Of a DNA stretch of 64,000 nucleotides, positions 54,477-61,889 are shown piece after piece. The notes beneath the pieces are model-generated. The model saw nothing but the letters and a program-made list of their open reading frames with translations, made no database searches and was not told where the DNA came from. Location: contig NZ_JBMNUS010000002.1 in NCBI RefSeq assembly GCF_050946405.1, positions 310,001 through 374,000 on the forward strand. Direction: 5' to 3'. This DNA is from Pseudochelatococcus sp050946405 (GTDB lineage Bacteria > Pseudomonadota > Alphaproteobacteria > Rhizobiales > Beijerinckiaceae). Every line of letters begins with the position of its first letter. The stretch's first letter is position 1. Both the position numbers and the translations under genes were made by a program.

Positions 54477-54700
54477 CGGGCGCCTTTCCCGCCGCCCTCG
54501 CGCCGGTGACGGAGAGCTTCATCGCGCGGGGCGACCTCGCTCACCTCGCGTTGCTGCTGTGGGCATGCGGCGCTTCCGCGCTGCTTGTGGCGACGCTGCG
54601 CGACCTCGCCAGCGCCAACCGGCGCTTCGACGATTTCGTGCGCGAACTCGCCCGCTTCAACCGCCGCCACGACAGGGCGGACGCAGGACAGGGAGACTGA
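54473..54700 (+). CDS. Small membrane protein (GTA gp3.5 position)
   Basis: A 75-residue protein with one hydrophobic helix (LALLLWACGASALLVATL) and a basic helical tail (ANRRFDDFVRELARFNRRHDR). It overlaps the portal stop as ATGA. A short protein in this position (gp3.5) is found in the Rhodobacter GTA; its role is unknown. Confidence 0.7.
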   Translation: MTGAFPAALAPVTESFIARGDLAHLALLLWACGASALLVATLRDLASANRRFDDFVRELARFNRRHDRADAGQGD

Positions 54701-54701
54701 C

Positions 54702-54887
54702 ATGACCCGTGCGATCAACCGCACCCGCGTGGCGCCCAAGGCGGCGCAGCCGCGCAAACCGCCATGCAGGACGCCGCGCAAGGGCGAGGAAGCCATCGCC
54801 GGCTTCATCCGCGTGCTCGAAAAGCTCGATGCCGCGCCCGGGCCGAAACAGACGAAAGCGCTCGGCCGCGCGCCGGAGGGCCGGTGA
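54702..54887 (+). CDS. Small basic protein of the GTA-like cluster, unknown function
   Basis: A 61-residue protein with GGGAGACTGAC before ATG 54702. The N-terminal half is basic and Pro-rich (NRTRVAPKAAQPRKPPCRTPRK); the C-terminal half is a short helix (GEEAIAGFIRVLEKLDAAPG) and a basic tail. It starts one base after the gp3.5 stop and overlaps the protease start as TGATG. I do not recognise it from the canonical GTA order. Confidence 0.6.
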   Translation: MTRAINRTRVAPKAAQPRKPPCRTPRKGEEAIAGFIRVLEKLDAAPGPKQTKALGRAPEGR

Positions 54888-55477
54888 TGGCGGCGCGCGC
54901 GGATGCATGCCAGGGGGCCGCGCCGGAGCAAGGGGCCGCGCCGGAGCTGAAGGCGCTCACGGGCGTCATCGGGCCGCTGGACGAGGCCGGCGTGTTCGAG
55001 GGCTACGCCAGCCTGTTCGGTGTGCCCGATCTCGGCGGCGACATCATCGCGCCCGGCGCCTTCGCGGAAAGCCTCGCCCGGCGGGGCGCCGCCGGCGTGC
55101 GGCTGTTGTGGCAGCACGATCCCGGCGAGCCCATCGGCGCGTGGCTGTCGCTCGCGGAGGATGCGCGCGGCCTGCGCGTGCGCGGGCGGCTGAGCCTCGG
55201 CGCGCGGCGGGCGCGCGACGTCGCCGCGCTGCTGAAAACCGGAGCCGTGGACGGCCTGTCCATCGGCTTCCGCACCGAACGCGCGCGCCGGGAAAGCACC
55301 GGCCAGCGCAGGATCTTCCGGCTCGACCTGTGGGAAGTGTCCGTCGTGACCTTTCCGATGGCGCCGGGAGCGCGGGTGCTCGCGGCATCTCCCGCCACGA
55401 AGGGAGATGCCGCGCCATTCGCCCCGTCACCGCTTGCCGACGCCATCAGGCGCGCGGCCGCAACCCTTCATGCCTGA
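54887..55477 (+). CDS. Prohead protease, HK97 family (GTA gp4)
   Basis: A 196-residue maturation protease that trims the capsid scaffold. Motifs: FEGYASLFGVPDLGGDIIAPGAFAESLARRG, the catalytic His in VRLLWQHDPGEPIG and the Ser in VDGLSIGFRT, then LDLWEVSVVTFPM. The extreme N-terminus contains the hexapeptide QGAAPE twice (residues 9-20) encoded by an 18-bp tandem repeat at 54911-54946. The start overlaps the small upstream gene as TGATG. Confidence 0.9.
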   Translation: MAARADACQGAAPEQGAAPELKALTGVIGPLDEAGVFEGYASLFGVPDLGGDIIAPGAFAESLARRGAAGVRLLWQHDPGEPIGAWLSLAEDARGLRVRGRLSLGARRARDVAALLKTGAVDGLSIGFRTERARRESTGQRRIFRLDLWEVSVVTFPMAPGARVLAASPATKGDAAPFAPSPLADAIRRAAATLHA

Positions 55478-55492
55478 CCGGAGATATTGCCG

Positions 55493-56809
55493 ATGACCGT
55501 TGAATATGCTCTCGCCACGCCCGCCGGCGCGCCCGAAACGAAGGTCGCCCCGCAAGGAGCGTCTCACGGCGCGTCCCACGGCGATGTCGCCGCCGCCTTC
55601 GCGGACTTCTCGCATGCCTTCGCCGCCTTCCGCGAGGCCAACGACGCCCGTCTCGATGCGCTGGAAACGCGCTTTGCCGGCGATCCGGTGATCGAGGAGA
55701 AGGTCGCGCGCATCGACCGGGCCGTCGACGACGCCAAAAGCCGCCTCGACCGCCTGATGCTCGATGCCCGCCGCCCCGCGCTCGGCGGCGAGGGGCGCGC
55801 GGCCGATCCCGCCGTCGAGGAACACAGAAGCGCCTTCGGCGCCTATGTGCGCGGCGGCGAGACGGGCGGGCTCAAGGCGCTGGAGATGAAGGCGCTGTCG
55901 GCCGGATCGGGACCGGACGGCGGCTATCTCACGCCCGATTCCGTGGAGCGCGAGGTGCTGGCGCGCCTCGGCGCGATCTCGCCCATGCGTGCGCTTGCCT
56001 CCGTGCGGCTGATCTCCGGCGCGGCCTACAAGGGCGCGATCACCAAAACGGCGGCGGCCGCCGGATGGGTCGCGGAAACCGGCGCGCGCACGCAGACCAG
56101 TTCGCCGGTGCTGGCGGAACTCGACTTCCCGGCGCTCGAACTCTACGCGCTGCCCGCCGCCACCCAGACGCTGCTCGACGACGCCGTCGTCAATATCGAG
56201 GAATGGCTCGTCTCGGAGGTGGAGACGGTTTTCGCGGAACAGGAGGGCAAGGCCTTCATCGTCGGCACCGGCACCGGCCAGCCGACCGGTATCGTCAGCT
56301 ATCCCACCGTGGCGCACGCGGATTGGGAATGGGGCAAGATCGGCGCCACGCCGACCGGCGTCTCGGGCGGCTTTCCGGCGAGCGATCCCGCCGACATCCT
56401 GCTCGACCTCATCTACAGCCTCAAGGCGAGCTACCGCCAGAACGGCGCTTTCCTCATGAGCCGCAAGACGCAGAGCGCCGTGCGCAAGCTCAAGGCCAGC
56501 GACGGACATTACATGTGGCAGCCGCCCGCATCCGCCGATCAGGCCGCGTCGCTCTTCTCCTTCCCCATCGTGGAGGCGGAGCACATGCCCGACATCGGCG
56601 CGGACAGCCTGTCCATCGCCTTCGGCGATTTCCGGCGCGGCTATCTCATCGTCGACCGCGCGGGCGTGCGCGTGCTGCGCGATCCGTATTCCGCCAAGCC
56701 CTACGTGCTGTTCTACACCACGAAGCGCGTCGGCGGCGGGGTGCAGGACTTCGACGCCATCAAGCTGCTGAAGTTCGGCACCTCGGCGGCTTCGCCGGTC
56801 ATTCCCTAA
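55493..56809 (+). CDS. Major capsid protein, HK97 family (GTA gp5)
   Basis: A 438-residue capsid precursor. Residues 1-100 form the helical scaffold domain removed by the prohead protease (VAAAFADFSHAFAAFREANDARLDALETRF). The shell domain follows: GGYLTPDSVEREVLARLGAISPMRALASVRLIS, GWVAETGARTQTSSP, FIVGTGTGQPTGIVSYP, GDFRRGYLIVDRAGVRVLRDPYSAKPYVLFYTTKRVGGGV, and a terminal AIKLLKF. A short GASH duplication (12-bp units) is near the N-terminus. The stop overlaps the stop of the antisense protease gene (56806-56809). Confidence 0.94.
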   Translation: MTVEYALATPAGAPETKVAPQGASHGASHGDVAAAFADFSHAFAAFREANDARLDALETRFAGDPVIEEKVARIDRAVDDAKSRLDRLMLDARRPALGGEGRAADPAVEEHRSAFGAYVRGGETGGLKALEMKALSAGSGPDGGYLTPDSVEREVLARLGAISPMRALASVRLISGAAYKGAITKTAAAAGWVAETGARTQTSSPVLAELDFPALELYALPAATQTLLDDAVVNIEEWLVSEVETVFAEQEGKAFIVGTGTGQPTGIVSYPTVAHADWEWGKIGATPTGVSGGFPASDPADILLDLIYSLKASYRQNGAFLMSRKTQSAVRKLKASDGHYMWQPPASADQAASLFSFPIVEAEHMPDIGADSLSIAFGDFRRGYLIVDRAGVRVLRDPYSAKPYVLFYTTKRVGGGVQDFDAIKLLKFGTSAASPVIP

Positions 56810-57594
56810 CGCCAGTCGGCCTTGCGGCCCCAGCGCGCGAGCGTGCCGTCGATGAACCCGCGCTGCGGGGCGACGAGCACGCCTTGCGTGTAAAGGCCGC
56901 AGGCGCTGCCGCCCGCGCCCTTGGCCCAGGTGGAGACGGCGATCACCGCGCCGTCGGCGCGCACGATGGGGCCGCCGGAATCGCCCTGGCAGACGCCGGC
57001 GCCGGCGCGCTTGCCAAGCCCCGCCGGGTCCGCCGCCCAGAGCAGGATCTTGCCCGGCCCGTAGGGCTCCACCGTCACCAGAGCGGCGGCGCGGAAGGTG
57101 CCCATCGTCGCCGGATCGTGCTCGGCCGAGGCGCCCCAGCCCAGCGCCGTGACCGGCGTGCCGGCGCGCGGCAACCGCGCGTCGGCGAGGGTCGCGGGCG
57201 CGAAGCGGGCGGGCAGGGGCGTGGCGAGGCGCACCAGCGCGAGATCGATGGAGCGCTGGCGCGCTTCGATCGCCCGCGCGTTGTAGCCGTTGTGGGTGGC
57301 TATCTCGGCCGTCTCCAGCAGAACCGGCGCGCCGGCCGCATCGCGGAAATGGACGCGGATGTCGCGTCCGCCCGCCACGCAATGACCGGCGGTGAGCACC
57401 GCGTCGCGCGCCAGCACGATGCCCGAGCACACGCCGCCGCCGGACGCCAGCACCATCACCGTGCGCGCCTTCAGCGGGCCGTCGTCCGCCGCGCCGCGCA
57501 CGATGGCGGCGGCGGGAGAAGCCGCCGCGAGGCACGCGGCGGCGGCCGCCGCGACAGGCGCGAGACGCCGCACCAACGCAATGAGGATCGTCAT
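56806..57594 (-). CDS. Secreted trypsin-like serine protease, antisense within the GTA-like cluster
   Basis: A 262-residue S1-family protease. A signal peptide (MTILIALVRRLAPVAAAAAACLAAASPAAA) is followed by IVRG, which resembles the trypsin activation terminus. The triad is H71 (LTAGHC), D117 (SIDLALVRL) and S206 (CQGDSGGPI); four further Cys could form disulphides. It should be exported to the periplasm. The gene is on the opposite strand to all head and tail genes. Its TAG overlaps the capsid TAA, and its ATG (57594-57592) shares CATG with the connector ATG (57593). Its AGGAG lies inside the connector gene. Confidence 0.88.
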   Translation of the reverse strand: MTILIALVRRLAPVAAAAAACLAAASPAAAIVRGAADDGPLKARTVMVLASGGGVCSGIVLARDAVLTAGHCVAGGRDIRVHFRDAAGAPVLLETAEIATHNGYNARAIEARQRSIDLALVRLATPLPARFAPATLADARLPRAGTPVTALGWGASAEHDPATMGTFRAAALVTVEPYGPGKILLWAADPAGLGKRAGAGVCQGDSGGPIVRADGAVIAVSTWAKGAGGSACGLYTQGVLVAPQRGFIDGTLARWGRKADWR

Positions 57595-58156
57595 GACCCC
57601 GCTTCTCCTGACCGGACCGGCGACGGAGCCGGTGACGCTGACCGATATAAAGGGATACCTGCGCCTCGACAACGACGACGAGGACAGGCTGATCGCCTCG
57701 CTTATGACAGCCGCGCGGCTGATGGTCGAGGCCGAAAGCGGCCGCTGCCTCATCGCCCAGACATGGCGGCTGGTGCTCGACCGCTGGCCGGCCTCCGGCG
57801 CGATCCGGCTGCCGCTCTCGCCCCTCATCGGGCTGGAGGAAGCGCGCGTGTTCGCCGCCGACGGCGCCGCGACCGTGCTGCCGGCGGCGCATTTTCACGC
57901 GCATGCGGCGGACGATCCGCCCCGGCTCGTTGCCGCCGGGGCCTTGCCCGCGCCGGGGCGGGCGTTTTCCGGCATCGAACTCGACGTGACCACGGGTTAC
58001 GGCGCGACGGCCGACGCCGTGCCGATGCCGCTGCGCCAGGCCGTGCGCGCCATCGTCGCCCGCTGGTACGAGCACCGCGGCGACGGCGGCGAGGCGCCCG
58101 CCGTTCCGCGCGAGGCGCTGGCGCTCATCGCGCCCTACCGGCGCGGGAGGCTGTGA
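57593..58156 (+). CDS. Head-tail connector protein (GTA gp6)
   Basis: A 187-residue connector of the HK97 gp6/YqbG-like family: TGPATEPVTLTDIKGYLRLDNDDEDRLIASLMTAARLMVEAESGRCLIAQTWRLVLDRWP, then SGIELDVTTGYGATADAVPMPLRQAVRAIVARWYEHRGD. ATG 57593 follows TGAGGATCGTC; an ATG at 57581 is also open. Its start codon overlaps that of the antisense protease. Upstream leader sequence must therefore run through the protease gene. Confidence 0.88.
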   Translation: MTPLLLTGPATEPVTLTDIKGYLRLDNDDEDRLIASLMTAARLMVEAESGRCLIAQTWRLVLDRWPASGAIRLPLSPLIGLEEARVFAADGAATVLPAAHFHAHAADDPPRLVAAGALPAPGRAFSGIELDVTTGYGATADAVPMPLRQAVRAIVARWYEHRGDGGEAPAVPREALALIAPYRRGRL

Positions 58157-58157
58157 A

Positions 58158-58496
58158 ATGGCGCAAAGGACGATCGGCGAACGGCGGCGGCGCTTCGCGC
58201 TCGAAACGCCGGTGGAGGTCGGCGACGGCGCGGGCGGCGTCATCCGGCACCATGCGCATGTCGCCTGCCTGTGGGGGACGCTGGAAACGCCCGGCGCGTC
58301 GGCGAGCGCGGAGAGGGATGTGGCGGAGCGGCGGGAACTGGCGCGCGTCTGCCGGATCGTCACGCGCTATCGCCCCGGCATCGACGGACGCAGCCGCCTG
58401 CGGCTCGGGGAACGGGTGTTCGCCGTGCTCTCGGCGGCCGACCCGGACGGGCGGCGGCGCGATCTCGTCATCGTGGCGCAGGAGGTGACGCCATGA
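58158..58496 (+). CDS. Head-tail adaptor / head closure protein (GTA gp7)
   Basis: A 112-residue SPP1 gp16-like adaptor: TIGERRRRFALETPVEVGDGAGGVIRHHAHVACLWGTLETP, then RIVTRYRPGIDGRSRLRLGERVFAVLSAADPDGRRRDLVIVAQEV. It starts one base after the connector stop and overlaps the next gene as ATGA (58493-58496). Confidence 0.87.
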   Translation: MAQRTIGERRRRFALETPVEVGDGAGGVIRHHAHVACLWGTLETPGASASAERDVAERRELARVCRIVTRYRPGIDGRSRLRLGERVFAVLSAADPDGRRRDLVIVAQEVTP

Positions 58497-58906
58497 GCGC
58501 GAAAGGGCCGGTGCTGGCGCTGCGCGAGGCGATGCTCGCGCGCCTCGCGGGCGATGCGGCGCTGACGGAGATGCTTTGCGGCGCGCGCATCTACGACGCG
58601 CCGCCGCGCGGCATCCATGGCGTGCATGCCGTGTTTTCGGAAACGCGCCTGCGCGACTGGTCGACCGGCACCGACAACGGCCACGAGCAGGATGTCTTCA
58701 TCACCGTGTGGTCGGGGGAAGGCGGCGCGCGGGCAGCGCTGCTGGCGGCGACGCGCATCGCCGCGCTGCTGGACGACGCCGCGCTCGCGCTCGACGGCCA
58801 TCGGCTGGTGAACCTGCGCCTTGCCGCGTCCGAAACGCGGCGCGACGCCCGTGCCGACCGTCAGCGCGTCGTGCTGCGTCTGCGGGCGGTGACGGAAGTG
58901 CTTTGA
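58493..58906 (+). CDS. DUF3168 tail completion protein (GTA gp8)
   Basis: A 137-residue DUF3168 protein: LALREAMLARLAGDAALTEMLCGARIYDAPPRGIHGVHAVFSETRLRDWSTGTDNGHEQDVFITVWSGEGG, then LDGHRLVNLRLAASETRRDARADRQRVVLRLRAVTE. It is thought to terminate the tail tube at the neck. It overlaps the head-closure gene as ATGA. Confidence 0.9.
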   Translation: MSAKGPVLALREAMLARLAGDAALTEMLCGARIYDAPPRGIHGVHAVFSETRLRDWSTGTDNGHEQDVFITVWSGEGGARAALLAATRIAALLDDAALALDGHRLVNLRLAASETRRDARADRQRVVLRLRAVTEVL

Positions 58907-58929
58907 CCTGACATGTGAAGGAGGATCGG

Positions 58930-59340
58930 ATGGGAGCCCAGAAAGGCAAGGACCTGCTGCTGAAGGTGCGCGACGACAGCGGCGCTTTCGTCACCGTGGC
59001 GGGACTGCGCGCACACCAGATCGCTTTCAACGCCGAAACCGTCGATATCACCCACGCGGAATCCGCCGGGCGCTGGCGGGAACTGCTCGCGGGCGCGGGC
59101 GTGCGGCGCGCTGGCGTCACCGGGGCCGGGGTATTCAAGGATGAAACGTCCGATGCGCTGGTGCGCCACAGCTTCTTTGAAGGCACGATCATCGCCTGGC
59201 AGGTGATCGTGCCCGATTTCGGGCGCATCGAAGGGCCGTTCCAGATCACCAGCCTCGAATACCGCGGCGACCATGCCGGCGAAGTGACCTTCGACCTCGC
59301 GCTGGAATCGGCCGGGGCGCTCACCTTCAGCTTGTTGTGA
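58930..59340 (+). CDS. Major tail protein, TP901-1 family (GTA gp9)
   Basis: A 136-residue tail-tube protein: MGAQKGKDLLLKVRDDSGAFVTVAGLRAHQIAFNAETVDITHAESAGRWRELLAGAGVRRAGVTGAGVFKDE, ending YRGDHAGEVTFDLALESAGALTFSLL. ATG 58930 has a strong AAGGAGG; a GTG at 58915 is less likely. Confidence 0.92.
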   Translation: MGAQKGKDLLLKVRDDSGAFVTVAGLRAHQIAFNAETVDITHAESAGRWRELLAGAGVRRAGVTGAGVFKDETSDALVRHSFFEGTIIAWQVIVPDFGRIEGPFQITSLEYRGDHAGEVTFDLALESAGALTFSLL

Positions 59341-59362
59341 GGCGATCATGATGAGGAATGCC

Positions 59363-59698
59363 ATGGTCAATCGCAGACGGGGCGAGATCGAGGCGCTGCT
59401 CGGCGGCGAACGGCACCGGCTGGTGCTGACGCTCGGCGCGCTCGCGGAACTGGAGGACGCCTTCGGCGTCGCCGACCTGGCGGCGCTGGGGGAGCGGCTC
59501 GCGGCGGGGCGGCTTTCGGCGCGCGACATCGTGCATATCCTGCAAGCGGGCCTGCGCGGCGCGGGCAGCGATCTCGACGCCGCCTGCCTGCCCGTGGCGC
59601 GGGCGCTGCCGGATATCGCCCGCGCGGTGGCGGAGCTGCTCGCCGCCACCTTCGGACCGGAGGAGGCCGCAAACCCTCCGCCGCCGCAGACGCCGTGA
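59363..59698 (+). CDS. GTA gp10 family protein (tail assembly)
   Basis: A 111-residue GTA_gp10-type protein: MVNRRRGEIEALLGGERHRLVLTLGALAELEDAFGVADLAALGERLAAGRLSARDIVHILQAGLRGAG. ATG 59363 (after ATGAGGAATGCC) aligns with family starts; ATGs at 59348 and 59351 are also open. It overlaps the next gene as GTGA (59695-59698), an arrangement common for tail-assembly chaperone pairs. Confidence 0.9.
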   Translation: MVNRRRGEIEALLGGERHRLVLTLGALAELEDAFGVADLAALGERLAAGRLSARDIVHILQAGLRGAGSDLDAACLPVARALPDIARAVAELLAATFGPEEAANPPPPQTP

Positions 59699-59925
59699 GC
59701 GCCGGGGCGCGGCCTTTTCCCTGGGAGGAGGCGATGCGCTTCGGCCTCGGCGTGCTGCGGCTTTCACCGGCGGCGTTCTGGAGCCTGACGCCGCGCGAAC
59801 TCGCGGCGGCGCTGGACGGCGTCTATGGCCGCCCGGCCGCGCCGCTGTCGGCGGCGGAGCTTGGCGCGCTCATGCGCGCCTTTCCTGATGAAACGGGAGA
59901 TTCTCATGCCCGCGAGCTTTCATGA
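59695..59925 (+). CDS. Phage tail assembly chaperone (GTA gp10.1 position)
   Basis: A 76-residue protein starting at GTG 59695: FPWEEAMRFGLGVLRLSPAAFWSLTPRELAAALDGVYG is the tail assembly chaperone (rcc01693-like) signature. It overlaps gp10 by 4 bp and gp12 by 20 bp. In Rhodobacter GTA the tape-measure gene follows; here gp12 follows directly, so the slot is closed. Confidence 0.88.
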   Translation: MSAGARPFPWEEAMRFGLGVLRLSPAAFWSLTPRELAAALDGVYGRPAAPLSAAELGALMRAFPDETGDSHARELS

Positions 59926-60541
59926 AGTGCGCTTTCCGCTCGACATCGCGCTCGGCGCGGCCGGCGGGCCGGAATGGCGCACCGATGTGGTGACGCTCGG
60001 CTCCGGCGCGGAACACCGCAACGCGCGCTGGAGCCAGTCGCGCCGGCGCTACGACGCCGGTTACGGCATCAAGACGCTCGACGCGCTGCATGCCGTGCTC
60101 GCCTTCTTCGAGGAGCGGCGCGGGCGGCTCCACGGCTTCCGCTGGCACGACCGGCTCGACTGCCGCTCCGGGCCGCCCTCGCGCACGCCCGCCTTCAACG
60201 ACCAGCGCATCGGCGAGGGCGACGGCGCGTCGAGGGCCTTCCGGCTCGTCAAGAGCTACGGCACCGGTTATGCGCCCTACCTGCGGCGGATCGTCAAGCC
60301 CGTGGCGGGAACGGTCGTCGTGGGCGTCGGCGGCGCGGCGCTCGGCGGCGGAGCGTTCGGCGTCGACACCGCGACCGGCGTCGTGACGCTCGCGCAGGCG
60401 CCGCCGACAGGGGTGAGCGTGACGGCGGGATTCGCCTTCGACGTGCCGGTGCGCTTCGACACCGACGCGCTCACCGTCGATCTCGCCGCGTTCTCGGCCG
60501 GCGCGATCCCCACGATCCCGCTCATCGAAATCATCGAATAG
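59906..60541 (+). CDS. DUF2460 distal tail protein (GTA gp12)
   Basis: A 211-residue DUF2460 protein: FHEVRFPLDIALGAAGGPEWRTDVVTLGSGAEHRNARWSQSRRRYDAGYGIKTLDALHAVLAFFEERRGRLHGFRWHDRLD, then TGVSVTAGFAFDVPVRFDTDALTVDLAAFSAG and PLIEI. ATG 59906 follows GGGAGA. It acts as the distal tail ring in GTA particles. Confidence 0.93.
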   Translation: MPASFHEVRFPLDIALGAAGGPEWRTDVVTLGSGAEHRNARWSQSRRRYDAGYGIKTLDALHAVLAFFEERRGRLHGFRWHDRLDCRSGPPSRTPAFNDQRIGEGDGASRAFRLVKSYGTGYAPYLRRIVKPVAGTVVVGVGGAALGGGAFGVDTATGVVTLAQAPPTGVSVTAGFAFDVPVRFDTDALTVDLAAFSAGAIPTIPLIEIIE

Positions 60542-60549
60542 GAGCCGCC

Positions 60550-61431
60550 ATGCGCACGCTATCGGAGGGGCTTTCGTCGCATCTGGGCGAAGGCGTGACC
60601 ACGCTTTGCCGCTGCTGGAAACTGCTGCGCCGCGACGGCCATGTCGCGGGATTCACCGATCACGACCGCGATCTCGCCTTCGCCGGCGTCACTTTCCTCG
60701 CCCGCTCCGGGCTGGAGGCGGCGGAAGCGACGGGGGAACTCGGCTTCGCCGTCTCGGGCGGCGACGTCGCCGGCGTGCTGGCGGCGGCGAGCATCACCGA
60801 GGACGATCTCGCGGCCGGAAAATACGACGACGCCAGCGTCGAGACGTGGCTGGTGAACTGGGCGGACGCGGAGCAGCGGCTGTTGCTCGACGTCGCCGCC
60901 ATCGGCGAGGTGCGGCGCAGCGAGCACGCCTTCACGGCCGAATTGCGCGGCATCATGCATCGCTACGACCAGGAGCAGGGCCGTCTGTATCGGGCGGATT
61001 GCGCGGCCGATCTCGGCGATTCCCGATGCCGGGTGGCGCTGAATGCGCCGCATCTGCGCGCGGAGGGAAGCGTGGAGACGCCGGCCGGGCGGCTCGGTTT
61101 TTCGGCCGGCGCGCTCGCCGGCCATGCCGCCGGCTGGTTCACGGGCGGGGCGCTGCGCTTCACCTCCGGCGCGAACGCGGGCGTGACGGCGGAGGTGAAG
61201 GCGCACAGCGGCGGCGCGCTGGAACTGTGGGTGCCCGTGGCGAAGGCCATCGCCGCCGGCGACCGCTTCATCGTGACGGCGGGCTGCGACAAGAGCTTTT
61301 CCATGTGCCGGGCCAGGTTCGCCAATGCCGTCAACTTCCGCGGCTTCCCGCACATGCCGGGCAACGATTTCATCGTGCGCTATCCGCTTCAGGGCGAGGC
61401 GGGGCTCGACGGCGGGAGCCTGTTCCGATGA
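60550..61431 (+). CDS. DUF2163 baseplate hub protein (GTA gp13)
   Basis: A 293-residue DUF2163 protein: LSSHLGEGVTTLCRCWKLLRRDGHVAGFTDHDRDLAFAGVTF, and a C-terminal CDKSFSMCRARFANAVNFRGFPHMPGND with conserved cysteines. In GTA particles the Cys-rich part binds an iron-sulphur cluster or metal in the tail hub. It overlaps gp14 as ATGA (61428-61431). Confidence 0.93.
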   Translation: MRTLSEGLSSHLGEGVTTLCRCWKLLRRDGHVAGFTDHDRDLAFAGVTFLARSGLEAAEATGELGFAVSGGDVAGVLAAASITEDDLAAGKYDDASVETWLVNWADAEQRLLLDVAAIGEVRRSEHAFTAELRGIMHRYDQEQGRLYRADCAADLGDSRCRVALNAPHLRAEGSVETPAGRLGFSAGALAGHAAGWFTGGALRFTSGANAGVTAEVKAHSGGALELWVPVAKAIAAGDRFIVTAGCDKSFSMCRARFANAVNFRGFPHMPGNDFIVRYPLQGEAGLDGGSLFR

Positions 61432-61877
61432 TCGCGCGGGCGCAGATCGTGGCGGAAGCGCGGAGCTGGATCGGCACGCCTTACCGGCATCAGGCGGCGC
61501 TGAAGGGCGTGGGCTGCGATTGCCTCGGCCTCGTGCGCGGCGTGTGGGCGGCGCTCTGCGGAGAACCGCCCGAAACGCCGCCGCCCTACAGCGCCGACTG
61601 GGCCGAAGCCGGCGGTATCGAGACGCTGCGCGACGCCGCGCGTCGGCATCTCCTGCCCGTGGCGGGCGACGCGATGCGCGCCGGCGACGTGCTGCTGTTC
61701 CGCTGGCGGGCGCATGTGCCGGCCAAGCATCTCGCCATCGTGACGGAAGCGGGGCCTGGCGGCGCGCGCATGGTGCATGCGCATGACGGGGCCGCCGTGT
61801 GCGAGGTGGCGCTCTCCGGCTGGTGGCGGCGGCATCTCGCCTACGCTTTCGCGTTTCCCGGTTGTCTCGATCAGTGA
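61428..61877 (+). CDS. NlpC/P60 family peptidase (GTA gp14)
   Basis: A 149-residue cell-wall peptidase on the tail tip. The catalytic Cys is C32 in VGCDCLGLVRGVW; the catalytic His is in AKHLAIVTEAG and the third polar residue is likely in MVHAHDG. It opens the recipient peptidoglycan during DNA entry. It overlaps gp13 and is followed 12 bp later by gp15. Confidence 0.93.
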   Translation: MIARAQIVAEARSWIGTPYRHQAALKGVGCDCLGLVRGVWAALCGEPPETPPPYSADWAEAGGIETLRDAARRHLLPVAGDAMRAGDVLLFRWRAHVPAKHLAIVTEAGPGGARMVHAHDGAAVCEVALSGWWRRHLAYAFAFPGCLDQ

Positions 61878-61889
61878 AGGAAGGCGCAC

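Noticed and set aside
56065..58488. An 807-codon plus-strand frame across capsid, protease and connector
   Set aside because: It reads the capsid, connector and adaptor out of frame and runs antisense to the protease; the product is low-complexity.
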